Below, piece by piece: positions 1 to 8,774 of a DNA stretch of 48,661 nt. Source of the DNA: CAVQUE01 sp046290435 (lineage in GTDB: Bacteria > Actinomycetota > Acidimicrobiia > Acidimicrobiales > UBA8592). The notes under the pieces were generated by a model, which worked only from the letters and a program-made list of their open reading frames with translations, did not search any database and was not told the DNA's origin. How positions within the stretch are numbered: the stretch's first letter is position 1; each line of letters opens with the position of its first letter. The DNA lies in contig JBKAGO010000073.1 in the NCBI GenBank assembly GCA_046290435.1, positions 1 through 48,661 on the forward strand. The letters are read 5' to 3'. The translations under genes and the position numbers were made by a program.

Positions 1-70
1 CCGATGCCTCAAACGCCACATCGCCCGCCGCCTCTACCGAATCCTCGAAAACCTCGACACAACCCCTTGA
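1..70 (+). CDS. IS110-family transposase, C-terminal end only (partial)
   Basis: The frame opening at base 2 reads RCLKRHIARRLYRILENL and stops at TGA 68-70. The RCLKR(H/R)-(A/S)RR pattern is typical of the extreme C-terminus of IS110/IS116/IS902 transposases, the DEDD/serine recombinases that use a bridge RNA. The rest of the gene lies outside the window. The segment just after the stop (TTGACA-AACATAGGAGC, 67-84) also resembles the usual right flank of such elements. It is called from about 22 residues, so it could be a remnant rather than an intact element. Confidence 0.6.
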   Translation, partial: RCLKRHIARRLYRILENLDTTP

Positions 71-194
71 CAAACATAGGAGCATCCCCAGCTCTCGCCG
101 CCGGGAACCGACACGGGTGGTCGCGACGTCACAAGCAGGACCGACTTCATCGGGCGTCCGCCAGCGGACCCCCGCATCTCACGGGAGACCTGCC
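71..194. other. Right flank of IS110-like element / upstream region of lipoprotein gene
   Basis: There is no gene here. The segment starts with the TTGACA-like sequence at the transposase stop and ends with GGGAG (183-187), a ribosome binding site 7 nt before the ATG at 195. The element's right boundary should lie here, but no duplicated target can be defined without the left end. Confidence 0.3.
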
Positions 195-728
195 ATGACC
201 GCCATGACCCGCCTGCTCGCCACATTGGTCGCAGCGCTCGCGGTGCTCGTGTTCGCCGCTGCGTGCGGTGACGACGACACCGCCGACGTGATCGCCGGGG
301 ACCCCGACGCACCCACCGTCGTCGATCCCGACGCGCCGGTCGACGACGGCGACACACCCGTCAGCAGCGAGCCGGGCGACACCGACGCCCCCGCCGATCC
401 GGGCGACGCCGGCAGTGGGTGGCAGCGGATCGAACCCACCGACGATCTGGTCAACCCGATCGAGTCCGCGATCGACGAGCTCGTCGTCGATCCCGACGAC
501 CCCAGCGCCGTGCTGGTGCGGTTCTTCGGCGGTGTACCCGAGTGCTACGGAGCCCGGGCCACGGTCGTGGAGCAGTCCGGCGATGTCGTGCGCATCCGCC
601 TCGAGGCCGGGACCCGTGCCGACATCCCCGCCGACACCGCCTGCATCCAGATCGCCGTGGCCCAGGAGTTGCGTGTCGAGCTCGACGCCCCACTCGGCGA
701 CCGCACCCTGCGGGCTGCCCGCCGTTGA
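195..728 (+). CDS. Putative secreted lipoprotein, unknown function
   Basis: 177 residues. The N-terminus is a lipoprotein signal peptide: MTAMTR, a hydrophobic stretch to about residue 23, and a lipobox ending in FAAAC. A low-complexity Asp/Pro/Val/Thr linker follows to about residue 75, then a compact domain of about 100 residues with two cysteines (in VPECYGA and DTACIQI) that could form a disulfide. ATG 195 is chosen because GGGAG lies 7 nt upstream; an in-frame ATG at 204 is the alternative. It likely sits on the outer face of the membrane. It converges on the AfsR-type gene with an 11 bp gap. No family was recognised. Confidence 0.7.
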   Translation: MTAMTRLLATLVAALAVLVFAAACGDDDTADVIAGDPDAPTVVDPDAPVDDGDTPVSSEPGDTDAPADPGDAGSGWQRIEPTDDLVNPIESAIDELVVDPDDPSAVLVRFFGGVPECYGARATVVEQSGDVVRIRLEAGTRADIPADTACIQIAVAQELRVELDAPLGDRTLRAARR

Positions 729-739
729 GCTCCGAGCGC

Positions 740-3706
740 TCAGTCGGGCATCGCCGAGGCGGGGTGGATGGCCGCTTCGACCTCGGCCCACAGGTTGCGC
801 AGCGAGACGCCAGCGCCCTCGGCGCGGATCTCTGCGACCCGTTCGGGGCCGAGCGCATCGGTGATCGGACCCCACAGCCGGCCGATCGTCTCGGTCCACG
901 GCCCGAGTACCACCGGCGCCCGGGGGTCGGCTTCGGCGCTGGCCAACGCCCGGGCCGCGGTCTCGGGGTGGCCTCGGTCCACCAGGACGTGGCCCATCGA
1001 ACGGAACACCCGCCACACGTGTGGGATCGTGCCGGCGGCCAACAGCTCGGGCACGAGCCGGCGCGCCAGTTCGACAGCCTCGTCGTGGGCGTTGCGGTGC
1101 ACCAGCAGCGACACCCGCAGCACCCCGGCCGATGCGCCGACGAACCCCAATGGGGCCTCGCCGGACTCCGCCAGCGCCTCGTCCAGGAAGCCCAACGCCT
1201 CGTCCGGATCCGTCCCGGCGGCCACCTCGGCCCGCACATAGGAGACGAACCCGCCGACCTCGGCGAGCCCCAGGACGTCGGTGTGGCTGTCGAGGATCGA
1301 CCGGCCCACGTCGTAGCGTCCGAGGAGCCCCTCTGCGAGCGCCCACATCGACACGGCCAGCACCCGCAGCCGGGGCGGCGTGTCGTCGTCGGCGAGCATG
1401 GCGTGGCACGCAGCCATCGCCGCATCGGTGTCACCGCGATACAGATGGGCGGGTACGAACGCGAATCGCAGCAGGTGGCTCCGGTGATCGTGGGCGTCGA
1501 CGCCGGCGAACGCCGCCTCGAGATCGGCCAGCTCGTCGGGCTGGGGCCGCCCCACGGCGGCACCGATGACCGCCCGGGCCACGACGGCATCGACCGAGCG
1601 GCCGGTGATGGTGGGGAGCAGTGAGCTGAAGCCGGCGTCGGGACGTTCGAGGAGCCCCATGGCGATCTGGCGGGCGAGGCGATCGGCATCGTCGGTGCGA
1701 CCCGACTCGCCCAGGTGGCGCAGGGCGCTGACGAAGTCGGCGCGTCGTTGCGCCAGCTCGCTCGGCGGGCGCGGCGGCTCGGCACCGGTCCACGACGCCT
1801 CGATGTGCGCGCCCAGTGCGAGCGCCCGGTCGGCATGGGCGTCGAGCGCGGCCGGCGCACCGCCGGCGGCTTCGAGACGGCGACGGGCACGGTCGCGGAT
1901 CGGGGCGAGCAGGCGATAGCGGGCGATGGGCCCGGCGCCCTCGACCGTGACGAGCGACGACTCGACCAGCTCGGCGACCGCCGGCAGGACATCGTCCGTC
2001 GCCACCACCGCATCGGCGTCGGCGAGCTCGAACCGGTCGGGGAACACCGACAGCTGTTCGAGCACGGCGACGGTCACAGGATCGAGCAGATCGATCGACC
2101 AGTCGATCGTGGCGTCGAGCGTTGCCTGGCGGCGGGCTCCGGGACCGGGCAGCGACAGGACCTCCAGCGAGGCAGCGAGCCGTGACCGCAGCTCGTCGAG
2201 ACCCAGGAGCGCCACCCGGCTCGCAGCGAGCTCGATCGCCAGCGGCATCCCCTCGACGGCACGGCAGATGTCGACCGCCGCGTCGAGGGTCGCCGGGTCG
2301 GGCGGGGCACTTGCCACAGGTGCAGAGCCAGCCGAGGACGCCGACTCGTTCGGGTCGGCCGAACGGGAGGGGTGGACCCGTTCCATCCGGTCGAGGAACA
2401 GCCGAACGGTGGGCTCGTCGGCGTTGCGGCCAGGAAGCGGCAGCGGCTCGAGGCGCACGACGTGTTCGTCGGGAAGGCCGAGGCGTCGCCGGCTCGTGGT
2501 CAGGATGCGGACGCTCGGCGCGCGCCGCAGGACCTGCTCGGCGAGGTCGCGGGCCCGGTGGCGGACGTGCTCGCAGTTGTCGAGAACGACCAGGCCGGTG
2601 AAGAGCTCCAGACGTTCGGCGATCGCAGCGACCAGGTCGGCGCCGGTACTGGCCAGCCCGAGCTCGCCGGCCACCGTCGACAGGATCTCCTGGTCGGGTT
2701 CGACGGTCGCCAGCTCGATCACCACGATCTCGGGCAGTTGCGTCGAGCGGTGGCGGACCAACTCCATTGCCAGCCGTGTCTTTCCGACGCCACCGGGGCC
2801 GAGGATCGTGATCAGCCGGCGGCTGTGGAGGAGCCGGCGGACAGCGCCTGCGACCTCGTCTCGGCCCACGAACTCGTTGTCGGGCGGCATCCACTGGCGC
2901 TGCGCGACGGTCGTCGGGCTGCTCGCAGCCGGCCGGCTCTCATCGAACGGCGTCGCCGGCGGCGTCGCCGTCGACTCGTACTCGCTCAACAGTTGCTGCT
3001 CGGCAGTGGCGAAGGACGGGGTGGGGGACAGGCCTGTCTCCTCCACCAGGCGGTCCCGGAACGCGGCGCCGAGCCGGAGGGCCTCGGCGACGCGGCCCGA
3101 GTCGGCCAGGGCCCGCATCAAGAGCACCTGGGTGGACTCGCGCAGCGGCGCGTGGTGGGCATCGCGTTGGAGGTCGGCGATGATGTCGGCGCCGTCGCCG
3201 GCATCGATCCGTGCCAGGTGCCGGCGGTCGCGCAGCGAGGCTCGGAGCTCTTCGAGGCGGGCCCGCTCGGGCAGCAGCAAGGTGGTCGGCGCGACATCGA
3301 TCAGGGCCTCGCCGCGCCACAGGGCCAGTGCATCCTCGAGGAGCGCGGCTGCCGCTGCCGGGTCTCCGGCGATCGCTGCAGCCTGGGACAGGCGCTCGAG
3401 TTCGGCGAGATCGGTGGTCACCACGGCGAGCTCGAGGCGGTAGCCGTCGCCCTCGCGGGGCACGGCGTCGCGACCGATGCCGGCGCGCAGGCGGCTCACT
3501 GCGCTCTGGATGACATTGCCCGCACTGGGTGGCGGATAGTCGCCCCACAGGGCGTCGACGAGATGGTCCACCGACACGGTCCGGCCCTCGGCGAGCACGA
3601 GGCACGTTGCAACGGTCCGCCCGGTGACGCCCCGCAGTGCAACCGGCCGACCGGCGCGCAGGGCGCGCACGGGGCCGAGCACCTCGATCCGCCTGGTTGT
3701 CGACAT
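740..3706 (-). CDS. AfsR/SARP-family transcriptional regulator with STAND ATPase domain
   Basis: 988 residues. Residues 1-95 form an OmpR-like winged-helix DNA-binding domain (RIEVLGPVRA... LVDALWG... SRLRAGIG). Residues 95-240 are the bacterial transcriptional activation domain (helical BTAD). The ATPase module begins near 285 (FVGRDEV), with Walker A GPGGVGKTRLAMEL and Walker B LVVLDNCEH, then a winged helix and a long helical TPR-like C-terminus. This is the AfsR/EmbR-type architecture used for signal-dependent activation of secondary metabolism or central functions. No target cluster is adjacent, so the regulon is unknown. It is transcribed away from the DUF2510 gene, whose terminator-like hairpins lie upstream. 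Confidence 0.9.
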   Translation of the reverse strand: MSTTRRIEVLGPVRALRAGRPVALRGVTGRTVATCLVLAEGRTVSVDHLVDALWGDYPPPSAGNVIQSAVSRLRAGIGRDAVPREGDGYRLELAVVTTDLAELERLSQAAAIAGDPAAAAALLEDALALWRGEALIDVAPTTLLLPERARLEELRASLRDRRHLARIDAGDGADIIADLQRDAHHAPLRESTQVLLMRALADSGRVAEALRLGAAFRDRLVEETGLSPTPSFATAEQQLLSEYESTATPPATPFDESRPAASSPTTVAQRQWMPPDNEFVGRDEVAGAVRRLLHSRRLITILGPGGVGKTRLAMELVRHRSTQLPEIVVIELATVEPDQEILSTVAGELGLASTGADLVAAIAERLELFTGLVVLDNCEHVRHRARDLAEQVLRRAPSVRILTTSRRRLGLPDEHVVRLEPLPLPGRNADEPTVRLFLDRMERVHPSRSADPNESASSAGSAPVASAPPDPATLDAAVDICRAVEGMPLAIELAASRVALLGLDELRSRLAASLEVLSLPGPGARRQATLDATIDWSIDLLDPVTVAVLEQLSVFPDRFELADADAVVATDDVLPAVAELVESSLVTVEGAGPIARYRLLAPIRDRARRRLEAAGGAPAALDAHADRALALGAHIEASWTGAEPPRPPSELAQRRADFVSALRHLGESGRTDDADRLARQIAMGLLERPDAGFSSLLPTITGRSVDAVVARAVIGAAVGRPQPDELADLEAAFAGVDAHDHRSHLLRFAFVPAHLYRGDTDAAMAACHAMLADDDTPPRLRVLAVSMWALAEGLLGRYDVGRSILDSHTDVLGLAEVGGFVSYVRAEVAAGTDPDEALGFLDEALAESGEAPLGFVGASAGVLRVSLLVHRNAHDEAVELARRLVPELLAAGTIPHVWRVFRSMGHVLVDRGHPETAARALASAEADPRAPVVLGPWTETIGRLWGPITDALGPERVAEIRAEGAGVSLRNLWAEVEAAIHPASAMPD

Positions 3707-3829
3707 GTCCTCAGTCTGCCTTGGCGCCGCCCAACTGCATACAGGGGCAGGAAACGGGCAAGTGCCGTCGTATACGGTCGAATTTCGACGTCCGCCCCAC
3801 GGTCGGCCGCACGCGGTCCGGTCGAGGTA

Positions 3830-3881
3830 GGCACCCGCCCGATGTCGGTCGCCCCACCTCGGCCGGTAGCGGGCGGGTGCC
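3830..3881 (-). terminator. Hairpin, 11 bp perfect arms
   Basis: GGCACCCGCCC (3830-3840) pairs perfectly with 3871-3881 around a 30 nt loop. It lies about 75 nt past the stop of the minus-strand DUF2510 gene, consistent with a rho-independent-like terminator without a U tract. Confidence 0.4.
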
Positions 3882-3888
3882 GTCGGCC

Positions 3889-3912
3889 GGGTCGGTTGGG
3901 ACAGACCGACCC
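3889..3912 (-). terminator. Hairpin, 8 bp perfect arms
   Basis: GGGTCGGT (3889-3896) pairs with ACCGACCC (3905-3912) around an 8 nt loop, 44 nt beyond the DUF2510 gene stop. With the larger hairpin next to it, it probably ends that transcript before the AfsR-type gene. Confidence 0.4.
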
Positions 3913-3955
3913 GGCCACGGAGATGCCCACGGTGGCCTGCCCAGGTCGAGTGCGC

Positions 3956-6178
3956 TCAGCCGCTGGGCACGACCTCGAACTCCGCGCCCGGCTCGCCCAC
4001 CACGAGGATCAGACCCTCCACCGGACCGCCGTCTTCGGGGGTCGGTGCGTCATCGAGTTCGAACCAGGGGAACCGGTCGAACTCCAGCAGATGTCCGGCG
4101 GCGCCGGTGAGTGTCGCGTCCGGTCCGGCGAATACCATCCAGGGTGTGCCGTGTTCGTCGATGACCCCACCTTCGGTGCGACCGTCCTCGACCGCCAGGT
4201 ACTCGACGGCCCGAACGGTCACCGTCACCTCGACCGGCTCGCCTCCGCGGTTGTGGAACACGACCGCCCGGGTCCTCGGGAGTTCGGGCTCGGCGACAAC
4301 GACGAGCTGCTCGGGCTCCCCCGCCCGGAGACGGACCCTGCCCTCCGCCTCGTCTCCGAATGTGTCCCGCAGCCCGTGCTGCAGCTCGACGCGGCCGTCG
4401 GCTTCGAAGGTCACCGCCGCCAGTGACAGCTCGAAGTCGAACTGGTCCTCGAAGAAGTCGTCCGTAGCGAACTCGATGCCCAGTCCGGCGGCGCCACCGG
4501 CTGGAACGGCCACGGTTCGGGTCTCGTCGATGGCCACCGTCTCGGCCGGAACCACGCCCCCGTCCTCGCTGATCTGGGCCTGGAACTCCTCGGCCACGCC
4601 CTCGAAGGTCTCCGCGAAAGCTTCGCCGTAAGCGATCATCGTGTCGAGGGGGCTGACGTACCACTTGCCCGATCGCAGGTGCGTGCGCACGAACGGCCGG
4701 TCGGCCAACAGGTCGCGCAGATCGATACCGGCATCGAAGCCGCTGTCGGCCAGCTCGCGTTCGAGATCGCGCTGGAGGCCCTCGAGCTCCTCGTCGAGGC
4801 ACCCCCGCTCGCTGTCGAAGCGGTCCTCGAGGACGTAGCACCAGTCGCCGTCGAACTCGAGGGTGAACTCGTCGCCGAACTCGTCGGTCGAGCGGAGGAC
4901 GATGGTCTCGAGGAACACGTCGGCGCGGTCGCCGTCGATCTCCTCGCTGAGCTCGAGCTCGACGATCTCCAGGGTCTGGGAGTCGAGGAGGTCGTCGACG
5001 GGTTCGTCGATGGCGTCGAGGATCTGGGGCAGGAAGTCGTGCAGCAGCCTCGTCTCGATGGGATCGATGACCCACATCGCCTCTTCGAGATCGAGCTCCG
5101 GGAATGCGCCGATGGCCCGGCTGACGGCTTCGGTGGGGCTGTCGGCGCCGGCACGTTCGTCTTCGAGCACCGATCGCCAACGGCCCCAGTCGGGGGCGTC
5201 GACCGCGCCGGCCTCGACCGCCAGATGGGCGATCGTGTAGCCGAGGCTGAAGAACCAGCGCCCGTCGCGCTCCACGAACACCATCTCGAGCGCGACGTCG
5301 TCGGAGCGGAACGGCTCTTCCGGATCGATGCGCTCGCCGTTGAGTTCGCCGGTCGCGTCGACCTCGAAGCCCGCACCCCGTGGCGTGACCGTCAGCGCGA
5401 CTTCCGAGCCCGGGTCGAACTCCGCCGTCGAGAACATCGTCACCGACGACCGGTCGTACACGACGACCCCGGCGCCGGCCGCGTCGGTGCGGGCCAACGT
5501 GATGCGCATCCCCTCGGGTGCGGCGACCACGAGCCCCGAGCCGGGGCCCCCGAGCTCCCGGAAATCGGCGACGACCGGGCCGCCGTCGAGCCCCGTCACG
5601 GCAAGGTCGAGCCCGCCCGGCAGGCCGGCGGCCAGGTCGTCACCGGCGACCTGTTCGATCGCATCGCGCACCAGACCGAACTCCTCGAGGTCAGCGATGG
5701 AGATCAGGCCGAGCCCGTCCTCGTCGTCCATCGCCGCCATCATCCGATCGAAGGCCTCCTCGGGGCTCTCGGCGCCGGCAGCGGCGCTCGAACCGAGCAG
5801 CGACGACAACAGGACCCACGCCCCGCCCGCGACCACGACCACGACGGCGGCGATCAGCAGGAAGCCCGGCACCCGACGCCGGCCCCCCGTCTCGGTGGCG
5901 GGCCCGGCGGCTGGGGCGAAGGCATCGGGCAGCGCTGCGGGCTGGCCGATCGCGGCCGCCGGTGCCGCCGGTGGCGCCGAGGTGCTGTCACCGGCCGTCG
6001 GTGCCGTCGGTTCGGCGGCGGGTGCCGCTGGGGGAGGAACCACGGCGGGTGCCGCTGGGGGAGGAACCACGGCGGGTGCCGCTGGGGGCGGGGCCACGTA
6101 GTCGGGGTGGGTCTCGGGCGGGTACCAGCGTCCGTCGCTGGCCTGCCACCATCCGGGCCCCTGGGAGTAGTCGCTCAT
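3956..6178 (-). CDS. DUF2510-containing membrane protein with large extracytoplasmic domain
   Basis: 740 residues. The N-terminus GWWQASDGRWYPPE is the aromatic DUF2510 motif, a short WW-like domain of actinobacterial membrane proteins. A Pro/Ala-rich linker follows (30-90) with tandem PPPAAPAVV repeats. A single transmembrane helix (about 104-125, VPGFLLIAAVVVVVAGGAWVLL) puts the acidic C-terminal 610 residues outside. That part has no recognised catalytic motif; repeated beta-rich stretches suggest a substrate-sensing or adhesive role. A ribosome binding site (GAGAGG) precedes the ATG by 6 nt. It is separated from the small membrane-protein gene upstream by 45 bp, so the two may be cotranscribed. 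Function unknown. Confidence 0.8.
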   Translation of the reverse strand: MSDYSQGPGWWQASDGRWYPPETHPDYVAPPPAAPAVVPPPAAPAVVPPPAAPAAEPTAPTAGDSTSAPPAAPAAAIGQPAALPDAFAPAAGPATETGGRRRVPGFLLIAAVVVVVAGGAWVLLSSLLGSSAAAGAESPEEAFDRMMAAMDDEDGLGLISIADLEEFGLVRDAIEQVAGDDLAAGLPGGLDLAVTGLDGGPVVADFRELGGPGSGLVVAAPEGMRITLARTDAAGAGVVVYDRSSVTMFSTAEFDPGSEVALTVTPRGAGFEVDATGELNGERIDPEEPFRSDDVALEMVFVERDGRWFFSLGYTIAHLAVEAGAVDAPDWGRWRSVLEDERAGADSPTEAVSRAIGAFPELDLEEAMWVIDPIETRLLHDFLPQILDAIDEPVDDLLDSQTLEIVELELSEEIDGDRADVFLETIVLRSTDEFGDEFTLEFDGDWCYVLEDRFDSERGCLDEELEGLQRDLERELADSGFDAGIDLRDLLADRPFVRTHLRSGKWYVSPLDTMIAYGEAFAETFEGVAEEFQAQISEDGGVVPAETVAIDETRTVAVPAGGAAGLGIEFATDDFFEDQFDFELSLAAVTFEADGRVELQHGLRDTFGDEAEGRVRLRAGEPEQLVVVAEPELPRTRAVVFHNRGGEPVEVTVTVRAVEYLAVEDGRTEGGVIDEHGTPWMVFAGPDATLTGAAGHLLEFDRFPWFELDDAPTPEDGGPVEGLILVVGEPGAEFEVVPSG
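6017..6097. repeat. 27 bp tandem repeat coding a Pro/Ala linker
   Basis: Two identical 27 bp units (6017-6043 and 6044-6070) and a diverged third (6071-6097). Each encodes nine residues of the PPPAAPAVV type in the DUF2510 protein. The length is divisible by three, so copy-number change would keep the frame. Confidence 0.85.
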
Positions 6179-6223
6179 CTCGGACCTCTCACGCTCCTCG
6201 GCGGTGTGGACGGCATCGCCAGG

Positions 6224-6676
6224 TCAGGACGTCGCCTCGGCAGAACGGTTACGCGGTGAACCGACGAATGCCGCAACAGTGAGCAATGACATGCCGAGCA
6301 GGCCCAACGTCGGGCCGGGCCAACGCATCAGCACCCGCGTGTCGGTGCCGGCCCACGCAACGAAGACAGCCCAGCTCGACAGGCCCAGAACCGACAGCGC
6401 GATGGCGACGCTGCGCGACCTGCGCCCGGTCACGGTCACGGCGACCCCCCACGCTGCCAGCGCGGCGAACGCGCCGACGTACCAGACGATGCCGACGACA
6501 CGCAGCCCCTCGGGTGCGCCCGCCGCGGTGACCGACACCAGCAGCTCCGCACTGGCGAGGCCGTTGCGGGGTTCCCCGGCCACCTGCAGCCACGGCAGCG
6601 CCACGGCCACCGCGGGCAGCGCGAACGAGGCACCGGCGAGGCCGACGTGCAGCCCAGGCCGTGACGAACCGGTCAT
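6224..6676 (-). CDS. Small integral membrane protein, four predicted helices
   Basis: 150 residues with four hydrophobic segments (about 10-30, 58-80, 88-108, 115-138) and few charged residues. No family was recognised. TATCGT (6688-6683) lies 6 nt before the ATG at 6676, so the mRNA is probably leaderless; GTG 6679 directly in front is less likely as the start. It precedes the DUF2510 gene in the same direction with a 45 bp gap, which hints at a shared envelope role. Confidence 0.65.
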   Translation of the reverse strand: MTGSSRPGLHVGLAGASFALPAVAVALPWLQVAGEPRNGLASAELLVSVTAAGAPEGLRVVGIVWYVGAFAALAAWGVAVTVTGRRSRSVAIALSVLGLSSWAVFVAWAGTDTRVLMRWPGPTLGLLGMSLLTVAAFVGSPRNRSAEATS

Positions 6677-6856
6677 CACCAGACGATAGCCCTGCGCTCC
6701 TGCGCCGCCGGGGGTGTCGGGATCACCTCGCCGGGGCTCGGTGAGCCGTCCGGCTCATGGTCGGCCGCGAACTGCCGACAGGGGAACAGCGTTCGCCCGG
6801 CGGACGTCGCCGCCGTGCCCCTCATCGGCCGTGCCCCCCATCGAAAGGCGCAGACG

Positions 6857-8485
6857 GTGTTCGAAGTCATCACGATCAGCTTCGCCTTCTTCTTCGGACT
6901 CGCCGTCCGCCAGATCGGCCTGCCCCCTCTCGTCGGTTTCCTGGCCGCAGGGTTCGCCATCAACATCGGCAAGGACGTCCTGGACGTCCCCACCTACACC
7001 GGCGAGACCCTCGAACATGTCGCCCACCTGGGCGTGCTCATGTTGTTGTTCACCGTCGGCCTGAAGCTGAAGATCGGCCAGGTCGCGCAGCCCCACGTGG
7101 TCGGCGGCGCGCTCGTGCACTTCGCCATCAGCACGTCGCTGTTCACGCCGGTGATGAAGCTCGCCATGGGCGTCGACTGGGAGACGGCGCTGCTGTTGGG
7201 CATCGCCCTGTCGTTCTCGTCGACGGTGCTGGCCGCCAAGCTGCTCGAGAACAAGCGCGAGCTCGGGGTCTTCCACGGCCGCAGCGCCATCGGCGTGCTG
7301 ATCGTGCAGGACATCATCGCCCTCATCGTCCTGGCCATCTGGTCCGGCAAGGTGCCCAACGTCTGGGCGCTGCTGCTCTTCGGTCTGCCGTTGCTGCGAC
7401 CGGTGCTGCACCGGCTGCTCGACATCGCCGGCCACGACGAGCTCCTCGTGCTGATGGGCATGTTGTTGTCGCTCGTCATCGGCGGCATAGGCTTCGAGGC
7501 CATGGGCCTGTCGTCGGAGATCGGCGCCCTCACCATCGGCGTACTGCTCTCCACCCACCCTCGGGCCAAGGAGCTGTCGGACTCGCTGTGGTCGCTCAAG
7601 GAGATCTTCCTCGTCGGCTTCTTCCTCCAGATCGGCCTCACCGGCCTCCCCGGCTGGGGTGCGGTGGCCTTCGCTGCCGCCGTGGGTGTGGCGCTGGCGC
7701 TCAAGGGGGTGCTGTTCTTCGCGCTGTTCGCCGCATTCGGGCTCCGCTCGCGCAGCTCGTTCCTGGCGGCGCTCACCCTCACGGCCTACTCCGAGTTCGG
7801 CCTGATCGTGGCCGCCGGGGTGCTGCCGGAGTACCTGGTGCACCTGGCCATCGCCGTGTCGGTCTCGTTCGTGATCTCGGCGCCGCTCAACCGCTTCGCC
7901 CACCCGCTGTATGACCGCTACGAGGCCCGCCTCGCCCGCTTCGAGCGCGACACCGTGCACCCCGACGAACAGCCCAAGGCGCTCGGCGACGCACAGCTCA
8001 TCGTGTTCGGCATGGGCCGCACCGGCACCGCCGCCTACGCGCAGCTCGAAGAGCTGGGCTACCGGGTGATCGGCCTCGACGCCGACACCTACAAGGCCGC
8101 CGCACACCGTGAGGCGGGCCGCAACGTCGAGTTCGCCGACGCCGAGGACGCCAACTTCTGGCGCACCTGCGGTTTCGACCGGATCGAGGCCGCCGTGTTG
8201 GCAATGGACGACGTCGAGGCCAAGCTCATCGCGGCCCGCAACCTGCGCCGAGCCGGCTTCGCCGGCCCGATCGTGTCGCACGCCCTCCACGAGGACCATC
8301 AGGCGCTGCTGATCGAGGCCGGCGCCGACACCACCTACCTCACGATGACCCAGGCCGGCATCGGCCTCGCCCACGAGGCCGCCGAGGCCCTGGCTCCCGA
8401 CGAGCCTGCCCCGTCGCCGACGCCGGCGGGCCCGGCGAGCGAGGGCAACCCGAGGTGGGCCCTCGCTGCGGACCGGATGAACTGA
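6857..8485 (+). CDS. CPA2-type cation:proton antiporter with TrkA-N (RCK) domain
   Basis: 542 residues. About twelve hydrophobic segments (residues 1-350) form the Na+/H+ exchanger fold of the KefB/KefC/YbaL family, with the unwound-helix pattern LLLGIALSFSSTVLAAKLLE. From about 370 comes a cytoplasmic nucleotide-binding RCK/TrkA-N domain (IVFGMGRTGTAAYAQL, GxGxxG). It probably exchanges K+ or Na+ for H+ and is gated by NAD(H) or a nucleotide. GTG 6857 is chosen as start because GAAAGG sits 8 nt upstream; an in-frame GTG at 6815 has no such support. The C-terminal 40 residues are a Pro/Ala tail. Confidence 0.85.
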   Translation: MFEVITISFAFFFGLAVRQIGLPPLVGFLAAGFAINIGKDVLDVPTYTGETLEHVAHLGVLMLLFTVGLKLKIGQVAQPHVVGGALVHFAISTSLFTPVMKLAMGVDWETALLLGIALSFSSTVLAAKLLENKRELGVFHGRSAIGVLIVQDIIALIVLAIWSGKVPNVWALLLFGLPLLRPVLHRLLDIAGHDELLVLMGMLLSLVIGGIGFEAMGLSSEIGALTIGVLLSTHPRAKELSDSLWSLKEIFLVGFFLQIGLTGLPGWGAVAFAAAVGVALALKGVLFFALFAAFGLRSRSSFLAALTLTAYSEFGLIVAAGVLPEYLVHLAIAVSVSFVISAPLNRFAHPLYDRYEARLARFERDTVHPDEQPKALGDAQLIVFGMGRTGTAAYAQLEELGYRVIGLDADTYKAAAHREAGRNVEFADAEDANFWRTCGFDRIEAAVLAMDDVEAKLIAARNLRRAGFAGPIVSHALHEDHQALLIEAGADTTYLTMTQAGIGLAHEAAEALAPDEPAPSPTPAGPASEGNPRWALAADRMN

Positions 8486-8512
8486 ACCCGAGACCGGTTC
8501 CGGCCCGTGCCG

Positions 8513-8535
8513 GCACGCGCTAGCACGCGCTAGCA
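8513..8535. promoter_or_regulatory. Tandem 10 bp repeat over the -10 of the FitAB-type operon
   Basis: GCACGCGCTA occurs twice head to tail (8513-8522, 8523-8532) followed by GCA. TAGC/GCTA half-sites within give local dyad symmetry. The last copy overlaps the -10 box TAGCAT (8531-8536), which is 7 nt from the GTG start of the antitoxin. Ribbon-helix-helix antitoxins commonly bind such repeats to autorepress, so this is the likely operator. Confidence 0.6.
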
Positions 8536-8543
8536 TTTGTGGC

Positions 8544-8774
8544 GTGGCGAACCTGACCATCCGCAATCTCGACGACGTTGTTGCCGACCTGCTCCGCAAA
8601 CGCGCCGCCGACCACGGCGTGTCGATGGAGGAAGAGGTGCGACGGATCCTGCGGGTCGCGGTCACGACGCCGACCGATCTGGCGCAACTCGCGACAGGGC
8701 TGTTCGGCGCCGAGCACGGGGTCGACCTCGACCTTCCTCGGCATCCCTCACACGAGCCGCCCCGGTTCTGCTGA
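8544..8774 (+). CDS. FitA/VapB-like ribbon-helix-helix antitoxin
   Basis: 76 residues. The N-terminus VANLTIRNLDDVVADLLRKR followed by MEEEVRRILRVAV is the FitA/Arc-type ribbon-helix-helix fold. The acidic and Pro-rich C-terminus should be the toxin-neutralising tail. The start GTG lies 7 nt after TAGCAT, so translation is probably leaderless. Its stop overlaps the toxin ATG (TGATG), the usual coupling for toxin-antitoxin pairs. It should repress its own promoter through the tandem repeat upstream. Confidence 0.85.
   Translation: MANLTIRNLDDVVADLLRKRAADHGVSMEEEVRRILRVAVTTPTDLAQLATGLFGAEHGVDLDLPRHPSHEPPRFC

Larger units (their letters stand above)
3707..3955. other. Intergenic region holding terminator hairpins and regulator promoter
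   Basis: 249 bp between the end of the DUF2510 gene and the start of the AfsR-type gene, both on the minus strand. Two perfect hairpins lie at the distal side (listed separately). The 120 bp next to the regulator start must hold its promoter, but no clear TANNNT box stands at the leaderless distance. Confidence 0.5.

Noticed and set aside
195..728. Start at 117
   Set aside because: The extension lacks a ribosome binding site and would put about 26 hydrophilic residues before a standard lipoprotein signal peptide.
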